A DNA stretch of 64,000 nt from Amycolatopsis camponoti (GTDB lineage: Bacteria; Actinomycetota; Actinomycetes; Mycobacteriales; Pseudonocardiaceae), in the NCBI RefSeq assembly GCF_902497555.1, contig NZ_CABVGP010000001.1, positions 1,488,001 to 1,552,000 of the forward strand. Direction: 5' to 3'. This document shows, piece by piece, positions 43,434 through 51,330 of this stretch (position 1 is the stretch's first letter; every line of letters begins with the position of its first letter). The notes below the pieces were generated by a model. The model was not told the origin of the DNA, did not search any database, and worked only from the letters and a program-made list of their open reading frames with translations. Made by a program: the position numbers and the translations under genes.

Positions 43434-44390
43434 TCAGCGTTTGGGGGACGGCACCCCGCCGAACTGCACCGACTTGCGGGTCAGCGGGCGGCCGCAGTGG
43501 TCGCACAGCAGGATCGGCCGCAGCCGGTTGCCGCATTCGACGTGGTGGAGCGTGATGTCCGGCTCCTGGCCCGCCACCTCGAAGCCGCGCGACCACTCCG
43601 CGATGAACGCCAGCGCCGGGAAGAACGCCAGCCCCTTCGCCGTCATCCGGTAGTCGCGCGCGTCCGTGCGCGTGGCCGCCGTGCCCGTGCGCAGGACGCC
43701 GACCTCCACCAGCTTGCTCAGCCGGGCCGACAGCACGCTCGGCCCGATCCCCAGCTCGCGCTCGAACTCCGAGAAGTGCCGGCAGCCGAGCAGCGCCGAC
43801 ACCAGGAGCCCGGTCGACCAGCGGTCGCCCAGCAGCTCCATCGTGTCGGGGAAGAACATCATCGGGTCGTTGGCCAGGGACTCCGCGTCCTTGCGGCGGA
43901 AGCGCTTGGACGCCGTCGCGGCCGCGACACCGGTGCTGTCCAGCCGCGACGCCCGCACGTCCCGCGCGTCGACGCGACGCCCGCACGCCCCGCACCCGAG
44001 GGGCGCTGATGTAGCCAGCTCGCAGTCGAGGTGGATCAGCGTCGGCAGCACCTCCCGGCGGCCTTCGACCCACTCGCGCTCCCACGCCCAGATCGAGATC
44101 AGCAGCGGCCACAGCTCCAGGCCGCGCTCGGTGAGCCGGTACTCGTGCCGCGTGCGGCGCGCGTCGCGGTACGGCACGCGCGTGAGCATGCCCGCGTCCA
44201 CCATGTCCCGCAGGCGCCCGGACAACGCCGTCGGCGAGATGCCCAGCCGCAGCCGCAGCTCTTCGTACCGCCGGAAGCGCAGGAACAGGCTCTGCAGGAT
44301 CAGCAACGTCCACTGGTCGCCGACCAGCTCGAGCGCCCGGCGGAGCGGATCCCCCGCCGGCCGGACGCGCTGTGCAGTCGCCTCGACCAA
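43434..44390 (-). CDS. Double HxlR-domain repressor with two CxxC zinc-finger-like knuckles
   Basis: 318 residues built from two tandem copies of the same unit. Copy 1: HxlR winged helix ALELVGDQWTLLILQSLFLRFRRYEELRLRLGISPTALSGRL and then CGACGRRV. Copy 2: MELLGDRWSTGLLVSALLGCRHFSEFERELGIGPSVLSARL and then CDHCGRPL. HxlR proteins normally bind DNA as homodimers of about 110 residues, so this is a covalent dimer able to recognise a direct or asymmetric site. The start appears to be TTG at 44390 behind an AAGGGGGA ribosome site. It is divergent from the oxygenase operon carrying two 13-bp direct repeats, the likely operators. Confidence 0.88.
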   Translation of the reverse strand: MVEATAQRVRPAGDPLRRALELVGDQWTLLILQSLFLRFRRYEELRLRLGISPTALSGRLRDMVDAGMLTRVPYRDARRTRHEYRLTERGLELWPLLISIWAWEREWVEGRREVLPTLIHLDCELATSAPLGCGACGRRVDARDVRASRLDSTGVAAATASKRFRRKDAESLANDPMMFFPDTMELLGDRWSTGLLVSALLGCRHFSEFERELGIGPSVLSARLSKLVEVGVLRTGTAATRTDARDYRMTAKGLAFFPALAFIAEWSRGFEVAGQEPDITLHHVECGNRLRPILLCDHCGRPLTRKSVQFGGVPSPKR

Positions 44391-44424
44391 ACCATCCCCC
44401 TTGTTACTAGCGGCCTCAGAGTAG

Positions 44425-44467
44425 CACCTGACTACACCTAAAGAAGCCTATTGACACCTGACTACAC
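44425..44467. promoter_or_regulatory. Two 13-bp direct repeats, probable operators of the double HxlR protein
   Basis: CACCTGACTACAC occurs twice, at 44425-44437 and 44455-44467, exactly 30 bp apart (about three helical turns, so both lie on the same face). The second copy overlaps the -35/spacer of the oxygenase promoter. Direct rather than inverted symmetry suits a fused tandem-domain repressor. Confidence 0.75.
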
Positions 44468-44479
44468 AAATCATAGTCT
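44451..44479 (+). promoter_or_regulatory. Promoter of the carotenoid-oxygenase operon
   Basis: TTGACA (44451-44456) and TAGTCT (44474-44479) are separated by 17 bp. This is a near-consensus primary-sigma promoter about 49 bp upstream of the oxygenase ATG, inside an unusually AT-rich patch. The second HxlR direct repeat covers the spacer, which predicts repression. Confidence 0.75.
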
Positions 44480-44527
44480 CATCCCCATCAGCCAGCGCGG
44501 TGAGCCCGACAGCCAGGGAGAAGCCCG

Positions 44528-46000
44528 ATGACCAGCACCTCCGAACAGCCGCTGATGGTGGCCCGGACGGCGGACACCGGCGAGGCCAACCCCTACCTGC
44601 TCGGCGTGTACGCCCCCGTCGGAGAAGAGATCGACGCGGAAGACCTGCAGGTCATCGGCGAAATCCCGACGGACCTCAACGGCGTCTACCTGCGCAACGG
44701 CCCCAACCCGCGGTTCGCCCCGGAAGGCCGCTACCACTGGTTCGACGGCGACGGCATGATCCACGCCGTCCACCTGGAGAACGGCAAGGCGCGCTACCGC
44801 AACCGCTGGGTCCGCACGAAGGCCTTCGAGGCCGAGTCCGCGGCCGGCAAGGGCCTCTGGACCGGCGTCATGGAGAACCCGGCGGACAACCCGTTCGGCA
44901 ACCACCACGGCCTCGGGCTCAAGGACAACGCCAACACCGACGTCATCTTCCACCGCGGCCGCGTCCTCGCGACCTGGTACCTGTGCGGCTCGCCGTACAG
45001 CGTCGACCCGCTCTCGCTCGAGACGCTCGGCGCCGAAGACTTCCTCGGCACGCTGGTCGGCGACATGATGGCCCACCCCAAGGTCGACGAGGCCACGGGC
45101 GAGCTGTTCTGGTTCGACTACGGCCCGCGCCCGCCCTACCTGCGCTACGGCGTCATCAGCGCGGACGGCCGGGTCGTCACCACCACCGAGATCGAGCTGC
45201 CGGGCCCGCGCCTGCCGCACGACATGGCCATCACCGATCGCTACGCGGTGCTGATGGACCTGCCGCTGGTCCAGGACCTGCAGGCGGCGAAGCAGGGCCG
45301 CCACAAGCTGCACTTCGACCGCTCGATGCCGAGCCGCTTCGGCGTAATGCCACGCTACGGAGACGGTAGCCAGATCAAGTGGTTCGAAGCGAGCCCGTGC
45401 TACATCTACCACGTCGTCAACGCCTGGGAAGAGGGCGACGAAGTCATCCTCGACGTCTGCCGCGTGCAGAAGCCGGCTCCCCGGCCGGACGCGCACACGC
45501 CGCTCGCGAAGATGCTCTCCTACCTGCGGCTCGACGCCCAGCTCCACCGTTACCGCTTCAACCTGCGGACCGGCGCGTGCCACGAGGCGCCCCTCGACGA
45601 CGCCAACACCGAGTTCCCGACCGTCGACTCCCGAGGCGTCGGTCGTGCGAACCGGTTCTCCTACGCGGTGCACATCTCGCCCGAGTCGACGCTGAAGTTC
45701 GACGGGCTCGTGCGCTACGACAATCTTGCCGGCTCCAAGACCGAATACCGGTTCGGTCCCGGTCGGTGGGGCAGTGAGGCGCCCTTCGCACCCCGCGATG
45801 GCGCATCCGTCGATTCGGCGGACGGTTACCTGGTGACGTTCGTGCAGGACGAGCGTGAGGGACGCTCGGAACTGGACATCTTCGACGCCGCCGATCTCGC
45901 TGCCGGACCCGTGGCCAGGGTCCTGTTGCCCCAGCGGGTCCCGCTCGGTTTTCACGCGACCTGGGTCCGGGCGGACCAGCTGGAAAACCTCCGTTCATGA
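44528..46000 (+). CDS. Carotenoid-cleavage-type (lignostilbene/retinal family) dioxygenase
   Basis: 490 residues. The family's four iron-binding histidines are seen in the expected order: MMAHPKVD, LPHDMAITD, IYHVVNAWE and the C-terminal GFHATWV. The typical opening GVYLRNGPNPRF and WFDGDGMIHAV are also present. The enzyme cleaves a conjugated C=C double bond with O2, as in apocarotenoids, stilbenes or isoeugenol-type phenylpropanoids. The following CoA ligase and thiolase fit a route in which the aldehyde/acid product is activated and shortened. It heads a five-gene operon with ATGA coupling to the ligase, controlled by the double HxlR protein. Confidence 0.9.
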   Translation: MTSTSEQPLMVARTADTGEANPYLLGVYAPVGEEIDAEDLQVIGEIPTDLNGVYLRNGPNPRFAPEGRYHWFDGDGMIHAVHLENGKARYRNRWVRTKAFEAESAAGKGLWTGVMENPADNPFGNHHGLGLKDNANTDVIFHRGRVLATWYLCGSPYSVDPLSLETLGAEDFLGTLVGDMMAHPKVDEATGELFWFDYGPRPPYLRYGVISADGRVVTTTEIELPGPRLPHDMAITDRYAVLMDLPLVQDLQAAKQGRHKLHFDRSMPSRFGVMPRYGDGSQIKWFEASPCYIYHVVNAWEEGDEVILDVCRVQKPAPRPDAHTPLAKMLSYLRLDAQLHRYRFNLRTGACHEAPLDDANTEFPTVDSRGVGRANRFSYAVHISPESTLKFDGLVRYDNLAGSKTEYRFGPGRWGSEAPFAPRDGASVDSADGYLVTFVQDEREGRSELDIFDAADLAAGPVARVLLPQRVPLGFHATWVRADQLENLRS

Positions 46001-47694
46001 AAAGCCATCGAGAGGGTCGCGCCCGGGACTTCCGGGCGCGGGGATGGTGGAGTGCGGAGACGATCGACCGGCTCGTGAAGGAGCGGGTCAGTGCCGACCC
46101 GGAGGGTCTCGCGCTGGTCGATCCACCGAACACCACCGCACTGGTCGGACGCGACCCGGTGCGGTGGACCTGGAACCGGCTCGACGAACGCGTCGACGTC
46201 CTGGCCGCGTTCCTGCTCGCCAGAGGGGTGCGAGCAGGTGACGTCGTGGCCGTGCAGCTGCCGAACTGCTCGGCCCTGGTGCAGGCGTTCCTCGCGATCG
46301 TCCGGATCGGTGCCGTGGTCACCCCGTTCCCGGTGTCCTACCGGGAGCACGAGATGGGTCCGATGTGCCGGCGCACCGGGGCTGTCGCGGTGGTGACCGC
46401 ATCCAGATACGGCGAGCACGAGCTCGCCGGGGCGGCCCTTGGGCTATCCGGCGCTTCGGCGCCGTCGGTCCGGTTCGTCGTCGCCCGGGGGGACGACGAA
46501 CCGGCCGGCGCCCTGGCCTGGCCCGAAGATCCACTGTCCACTGCGGAGCGAACCACTCTGGACGCCTATCTGTCCGAACTCGACACCGACGTCAATGACT
46601 GCGTGACGATCTGCTGGACGTCCGGCACCGAAGCCGAGCCGAAGGCGGTCCCGCGCTGCCACGGTGACTGGCTCGCCACGGCGGGCGGCTGCGCCCAGGC
46701 CGCGGGGATGACCCGCGCCGACGTCCTGCTCTCGCCGTTCCCCATGACGAACATGGCCGGCATCGGCGGGATGTTCCTGCCGTGGCTGCTGACCGGCGCG
46801 GTGTTCGTCCCGCACCACCCGTTCGACCTGCCGGTGTTCCTGGGGCAGCTGGCGGCCGAACGCGTGACGTACACGCTCGCGCCACCGGCGTTGCTGACCA
46901 TGCTGCTGCACAACGAAAAGATCCTGTCCGGAGTGGACATCTCCGCCCTGCGGAAGATCGGGTCCGGCTCGGCGCCGCTCTCGCCGTGGCTCGTGCGCAC
47001 CTGGGCCGAGCGGTACGGCATCGACATCATCAACTTCTTCGGCTCCAACGAAGGCACCGCGCTGCTGTCCGGCCCGGCCGACATCCCGGACCCGGACCAG
47101 CGCGCGAGCTACTTCCCGAACTACGCCTCCGCGGTCACCTGGTCGACGCCCGTCGCCGGCTGGACGTCGGTGCGGCTGCACGACCCGGTCACCGGCGAGC
47201 ACGTGACCGAACCGGGGCGCCCCGGCGAGCTGCACATCGCCGGGCCGACGGTGTTCGCCGGCTACCTGACGTCGATGGGGGAACCCCTGGACACTTCGTC
47301 GTTCGACGAGGACGGGCACTTCCGCACCGGTGACGTCTTCGAGATCGCCGGCGAACGCGGGGAGTTCCTGAAGTACGTCGACCGGATGAAGGACCTGGTC
47401 ATCCGCGGCGGCATGAACATCTCGCCCGCCGAGGTCGAGGGCCTGCTGGCCGGGCACCCGGACGTCGCCGACGTCGGCGTGGTCGGCGTGGTCGACGAGG
47501 TCATGGGCGAGCGGGTGTGCGCGGTCGTCGTGCCGGGCGCGCGGAAGCCGTCGCTCGACGAGCTGGTCGCGTACCTGCGCGAGAAGAAGGTGGCTGCGTT
47601 CAAGCTGCCGGAACGGCTCGAGTACGCCGACGCCTTGCCCCGGAACCCCGTGGGGAAGATCCTGAAGCGGCAGCTGCGGGAAAGTCTGGAGTGA
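45997..47694 (+). CDS. AMP-forming acyl-CoA synthetase with variant phosphate loop
   Basis: 565 residues. The adenylation core is clear (INFFGSNEGTALLSGP, FEIAGERGEFLKYVDRMKDLVIRGGMNISPAEVEGL, catalytic Lys in NPVGKILKRQL). The phosphate loop reads CWTSGTEAEPKAVPR, with Glu-Ala-Glu where TSGTTG-PKG is normal. The variation may tune substrate or be neutral. It is coupled by ATGA to the oxygenase, so it should activate a carboxylic acid from the oxygenase product. Similar ligases act on 2,3-dihydroxybenzoate or phenylpropenoates. Confidence 0.85.
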   Translation: MKSHREGRARDFRARGWWSAETIDRLVKERVSADPEGLALVDPPNTTALVGRDPVRWTWNRLDERVDVLAAFLLARGVRAGDVVAVQLPNCSALVQAFLAIVRIGAVVTPFPVSYREHEMGPMCRRTGAVAVVTASRYGEHELAGAALGLSGASAPSVRFVVARGDDEPAGALAWPEDPLSTAERTTLDAYLSELDTDVNDCVTICWTSGTEAEPKAVPRCHGDWLATAGGCAQAAGMTRADVLLSPFPMTNMAGIGGMFLPWLLTGAVFVPHHPFDLPVFLGQLAAERVTYTLAPPALLTMLLHNEKILSGVDISALRKIGSGSAPLSPWLVRTWAERYGIDIINFFGSNEGTALLSGPADIPDPDQRASYFPNYASAVTWSTPVAGWTSVRLHDPVTGEHVTEPGRPGELHIAGPTVFAGYLTSMGEPLDTSSFDEDGHFRTGDVFEIAGERGEFLKYVDRMKDLVIRGGMNISPAEVEGLLAGHPDVADVGVVGVVDEVMGERVCAVVVPGARKPSLDELVAYLREKKVAAFKLPERLEYADALPRNPVGKILKRQLRESLE

Positions 47695-47698
47695 GGCC

Positions 47699-48886
47699 AT
47701 GACCGTGTTCGTGCTGGGCGGGGCGCAGACCGACTTCGCGCGCAACTACGCGAAGGAGGGGCGCGGGATCCTCGAGCTGTTCGCCGAGGTCGTGCCCGCC
47801 GCCCTCGCGGACGCCGGGGTTTCGGCCGAGGACGTCGAGGTCGCGCACGTCGGCAACCTCGCCGCGGAGCTGTTCACCGGCCAGGCCCAGCTCGGCGGGC
47901 TGCTCGTCGCGGCGGTGCCGGAGCTGGACGGGGTGCCGTCGACCCGGCACGAAGCCGCGTGCGCGTCCGGCAGCACCGCGGTCCTCGCCGCGTGCGCGGA
48001 CATCGAAGCGGGTCGCTACGACCTGGCGCTGGTCGTCGGGGTCGAGCTGATGCGCAACGTCGACGGGCAGCGGGCCGCCGAGCACCTCGGCTCCGCCGCG
48101 TGGGCCGGGCACGAAGCCGTCGCCGCGAAGTTCCCGTGGCCCGCGCTCTTCGCCGACGTCGCTTCCGCGTACGACGAGAGGTACGGACTCGACCCCGAGC
48201 ACCTCGGGCAGTTCGCGTCGCACGCTTTCGACCGCGCGGCCAGGAATCCCCTCGCCCAGGCCCGCGACTGGCGGTTCCCGGCCGGGGCGTTCGGACCCGA
48301 CGACGAGCTGAACCCGCTGATCGAAGGCCGCCTGCGCAAGCAGGACTGCGGCCGGATCACCGACGGTGCCGCGGCGGTCCTGCTGGCTTCGCCCGCGTTC
48401 GCGCAGCGGCTCGGCGGCGGCTTCCCGCGCATCGCGGGCTTCGGGCACCGCACCTCCCACATCGGCCTCGCGGAGAAGCTCGCGTCCGACGGCGAGTACC
48501 TCTTCCCGCACCTGCGCGGCGCGGTGGTCGACGCGTACGAGCGCGCGGGCGTGGCCGGGCCGGACGCTCTCGACGTCGTCGAGCTGCACGACTGCTTCAC
48601 GATCACCGGGCTCGTCGCGCTGGAGCACCTCGGCGCCGCACCGCCCGGCGACGGCGGCGAGTTCATCGCCGACGGCGGCCTCGACACAGCCGGGATCAAC
48701 CCCGGCGGCGGCCTCCTCGGGCTCGGCCACCCGGTCGGCGCGACCGGCGTCCGGATGCTGCACGACGTCGCCCGGCAGGTGACCGGGACGGCGGGCGAGA
48801 CGCAGGTGGAGGGCGCGCGCACGGCGTTGACGCTCAACGTCGGCGGCTCCTTCACCACGGTCGTCACGATGGTGGTCACCGCATGA
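47699..48886 (+). CDS. Thiolase-family acyltransferase (SCP2-thiolase-like)
   Basis: 395 residues. The nucleophilic cysteine lies in HEAACASGSTAVLAA, and later active-site segments are VVELHDCFTITGLVALEHLG and NPGGGLLGLGHPVGATGVRM (catalytic His). The lack of a standard C-terminal second cysteine and the overall layout place it with SCP-x/lipid-transfer-type thiolases, some of which act in side-chain cleavage of sterol, carotenoid or aromatic acyl-CoAs. It follows the ligase by 4 bp and overlaps the LLM gene by ATGA. Confidence 0.85.
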   Translation: MTVFVLGGAQTDFARNYAKEGRGILELFAEVVPAALADAGVSAEDVEVAHVGNLAAELFTGQAQLGGLLVAAVPELDGVPSTRHEAACASGSTAVLAACADIEAGRYDLALVVGVELMRNVDGQRAAEHLGSAAWAGHEAVAAKFPWPALFADVASAYDERYGLDPEHLGQFASHAFDRAARNPLAQARDWRFPAGAFGPDDELNPLIEGRLRKQDCGRITDGAAAVLLASPAFAQRLGGGFPRIAGFGHRTSHIGLAEKLASDGEYLFPHLRGAVVDAYERAGVAGPDALDVVELHDCFTITGLVALEHLGAAPPGDGGEFIADGGLDTAGINPGGGLLGLGHPVGATGVRMLHDVARQVTGTAGETQVEGARTALTLNVGGSFTTVVTMVVTA

Positions 48887-49866
48887 GGCTTTCGGTGTCG
48901 CTGGGGCTCTGGCAGGACCGCCCGCCGGAGGAGGCGCTGGAAACCGCGCGCGCCGCCGAGGCCGCGGGTTACCGGGAGCTGTGGATCGGCGAGATGGCGA
49001 CGTGGGACGCGTTCGCTTTGGGGACCGCGATCGGCGCGGCGACGTCTTCGCTGTCGCTGACGTTCGGACCGCTGGCGGTGACGGTCCGGGATCCGGCGAC
49101 GATCGCGATGGGCGTCGCGTCGGTCGCCGCGCTGACCGGACGTCCGACCGGCGTCGCGCTCGGCACGTCCAGCGACGTCGTGGTGCGCGGCTGGCACGGG
49201 CGGTCCCGGGCCCGCGCCGCCACGGCGCTGGAGGAGTCGGCGATCGCCGTGCGGCAGCTGCTCTCCGGCGAGAAGTCCACTGTGGACGGCTCGGTGGTGG
49301 GCTCCCGGGGCTACCGGTTGCGGCTGGCCGCCCCGAAGTCGCCGGTGACGATCGCCGCGTTCGGGCCGCGCGCCCTCGACGTCGCCGCGCGCCACGCCGA
49401 CCGGATGGTGGTCAACCTGGTCAGTCCCGCCGCCGCGGCTTCTCTGGTGCGGGGGCTGCGGGACGCGGCCGCGCGGGCGGAGGTCGCGCCGCCGGCGGTC
49501 GCTGCGTGGGTGGTCGGCGCGGTGGATCCGGGTCCGGCGGAGATCGAGCAGCTGCGCCGAGGTGTCGTCGGGTACCTGGCGGCGCCCGGATACGGCGAAA
49601 TGTTCCGCGAGGCCGGGTTCGGAGGCCTTGTGGACTTCGCGCGCACCCGTCCGCACCCGCGTGAGCTGCTGGCCGCGGTGCCGGTCGAGGCGATCGCGAC
49701 GGTGGGTCTGCTGGGTTCGCGCGAGGACGTCGCCGCGAAGGCGCGGGAGTACGCGGAAGCCGGGATCGACGAGCTGGCGATCGTGCCCGCCACCGGCGAC
49801 GACGACCCCGGCGGCGCGAAAACTCTCGCCGCGTGTCGATCCGCGGTCGTCCCGTTCGACGCGTAG
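48883..49866 (+). CDS. LLM-class, probably F420-dependent oxidoreductase
   Basis: 327 residues. It has the luciferase-like (beta/alpha)8 pattern: MRLSVSLGLWQDRPPEEALETARAAEAAGYRELWIGEM, then LTFGPLAVTVRDPATIAMGVASVAALTGRPTGVALGTSS and the cofactor segment VTIAAFGPRALDVAARHADRMVVN. In actinobacteria most such proteins use F420 rather than FMN, which would suit the adjacent PPOX-fold gene. It is coupled to the thiolase by ATGA. The reaction is probably reduction or oxidation of a CoA-bound or free intermediate of the operon's pathway. Confidence 0.82.
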   Translation: MRLSVSLGLWQDRPPEEALETARAAEAAGYRELWIGEMATWDAFALGTAIGAATSSLSLTFGPLAVTVRDPATIAMGVASVAALTGRPTGVALGTSSDVVVRGWHGRSRARAATALEESAIAVRQLLSGEKSTVDGSVVGSRGYRLRLAAPKSPVTIAAFGPRALDVAARHADRMVVNLVSPAAAASLVRGLRDAAARAEVAPPAVAAWVVGAVDPGPAEIEQLRRGVVGYLAAPGYGEMFREAGFGGLVDFARTRPHPRELLAAVPVEAIATVGLLGSREDVAAKAREYAEAGIDELAIVPATGDDDPGGAKTLAACRSAVVPFDA

Positions 49867-49868
49867 GC

Positions 49869-50387
49869 ATGAACGAGCCGACGAAGACCAAGAACCTCGA
49901 CCGGAACGGGCTTCCGGCACTGCCGTGGAGCCGGGCGCGCGACCTCCTCGCGACCCAGACCCCGAAGGAGAACCTGACCTTCTTCGTCGGGACCGTCCGT
50001 CCCGACGGCCGGCCGCACGCCGCCGGTGTCGGCGCGATCTGGGTCGACGACGCGCTGTACTTCGTGAGCGGGCCCGGCACGCGCCGGGCCCGCAACCTCG
50101 CGGCGAACCCGGCGTGCAGCGTCTCGGTACGCCTGAACGGACTCGACCTCACCTTGGAGGGCGAGGCCGAGCACGTCGCCGATCCCGCCACCCTCGACCG
50201 GGTCGCCGCCGTCTACCGCGAGGGCGGCTGGCCCGCGACGGTGGAAAGCGGCGGGTTCACCGCGCCGTTCATGGCGCCGAGCGCCGGACCCGCGCCGTGG
50301 TTCCTGTACCGGCTCCGGCTCACCCGGGCGATCGGCGTCGCCGGTGCCGAGCCGCACGGCGCGAGCCGCTGGGACTTCAGCCGCTGA
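49869..50387 (+). CDS. PPOX-fold flavin/F420-binding protein
   Basis: 172 residues. A split-barrel flavin-binding fold is indicated by TFFVGTVRPDGRPHAAGVGAIWVDDALYFVSGPGTRRARNLAANPACSVSVRL, the typical pyridoxamine-phosphate-oxidase-like (F420-type) sequence. The conserved C-terminal basic/aromatic finish (GASRWDFSR) is also present. It is the last gene of the operon, two bases after the LLM stop, and ends in an 11-bp convergent overlap with the SGNH hydrolase gene. Probably an F420- or FMN-dependent reductase. Confidence 0.82.
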   Translation: MNEPTKTKNLDRNGLPALPWSRARDLLATQTPKENLTFFVGTVRPDGRPHAAGVGAIWVDDALYFVSGPGTRRARNLAANPACSVSVRLNGLDLTLEGEAEHVADPATLDRVAAVYREGGWPATVESGGFTAPFMAPSAGPAPWFLYRLRLTRAIGVAGAEPHGASRWDFSR

Positions 50388-51225
50388 TCGCCGCGGCCAC
50401 CAGCGCCCCGATGTGGCGCATACCGGTGGCGTTCGGGTGCAGCGGCGCCGCGACCGAGGTCGGGATCACGCTCTCGAACCACTTGACTCCCGGCAGCTTG
50501 CAGACGTCGTGCCCGATCGAGGCCGTGCGGACGTCCACGTACCGCGCGTTGTGCCCCGCGGCCTGCCGGGCCAGGGCGGCGTTCGTCTTGTCGACGCTGC
50601 CCTGGATGTAGTTCGCGTCGCGGGGAGTCAGTGGCGCGATCGGCCAGCACCCGTTGCGCGGCAGGTAAGTGCCGTAACCGGCCACGAACACGGCAGCGTT
50701 CGGCGCCTTCGCGTGGATCGCGTCCAGCAGCGCTCCCCACGTCGGCTCGAACGCGGCGATCTTCTCGGCCAGCTGGTCGTGGCCACCGGCGGTGTAGCGG
50801 TCGACGCAGTCCGGGTTGATGCCGGGCAGCAGGTTGATGCAGCTGGTCGCCGCGCCGACCAGGCCGACGTCGTTGCCGCCGATGGTCAGCGTGACCGTCT
50901 TCGTGGTCGCGCCGAGCGCGTCCAGCTGCGGCGGGACCGCGCCGGTCTCCGTCGACTGCGGTGCGTACATGTCCGCGGTCGTCGCCCCGGAGCACGTGAC
51001 GTCCACGAGCGGGACGCCGAGCTGCTTCGCGGCGACGTGCGGGTAGTCCGCGAGCGACCGGAGGCAGCCCGGGGACGAGAGGTCCGGGGGCAGGATCAGC
51101 GGGCCGGCCGCGGCCGAGTCGCCGAGCGCCACGTACTCGCCGGCGACGCTCGCTTCGGCCGTGCCCGCGGTCGTCGCCAGAGCCGCGACCAAGATCGTGA
51201 TGAACGCCGTTGTCCTCACTCGCAC
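50377..51225 (-). CDS. Secreted SGNH (GDSL) hydrolase
   Basis: 282 residues with a Sec signal peptide (TTAFITILVAALATTAGTAEA). Block I is VALGDSAAAG with the nucleophile Ser; the oxyanion-hole Gly-Asn are in TIGGNDVGL; the C-terminal Asp/His pair is in APLHPNATGMRHIG. Several cysteines suggest disulfides outside the cell. It probably acts as an esterase or lipase. The GTG at 51225 is taken as start because a GGAGG site lies 5 bp upstream. It is divergent from a PucR/CdaR-type regulator, with an 11-bp inverted repeat between them. Confidence 0.88.
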   Translation of the reverse strand: MRVRTTAFITILVAALATTAGTAEASVAGEYVALGDSAAAGPLILPPDLSSPGCLRSLADYPHVAAKQLGVPLVDVTCSGATTADMYAPQSTETGAVPPQLDALGATTKTVTLTIGGNDVGLVGAATSCINLLPGINPDCVDRYTAGGHDQLAEKIAAFEPTWGALLDAIHAKAPNAAVFVAGYGTYLPRNGCWPIAPLTPRDANYIQGSVDKTNAALARQAAGHNARYVDVRTASIGHDVCKLPGVKWFESVIPTSVAAPLHPNATGMRHIGALVAAAISG

Positions 51226-51243
51226 GCCGTCCTCCTTGACGTT

Positions 51244-51278
51244 GTGCCGATGGTTGGTCTCCGTGACACCATCGGCAC
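51244..51278. promoter_or_regulatory. Perfect 11-bp inverted repeat between SGNH hydrolase and PucR-type regulator
   Basis: GTGCCGATGGT (51244-51254) and ACCATCGGCAC (51268-51278) are exact inverses with a 13-bp spacer, in the middle of the 105-bp divergent gap. It is the strongest operator-like symmetry in this part of the window and probably controls both genes. Confidence 0.75.
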
Positions 51279-51330
51279 CGAGGGTGCCCGGATTGATTGG
51301 GAATCCGGGCAGAGAACGAGGGGATCGGTT

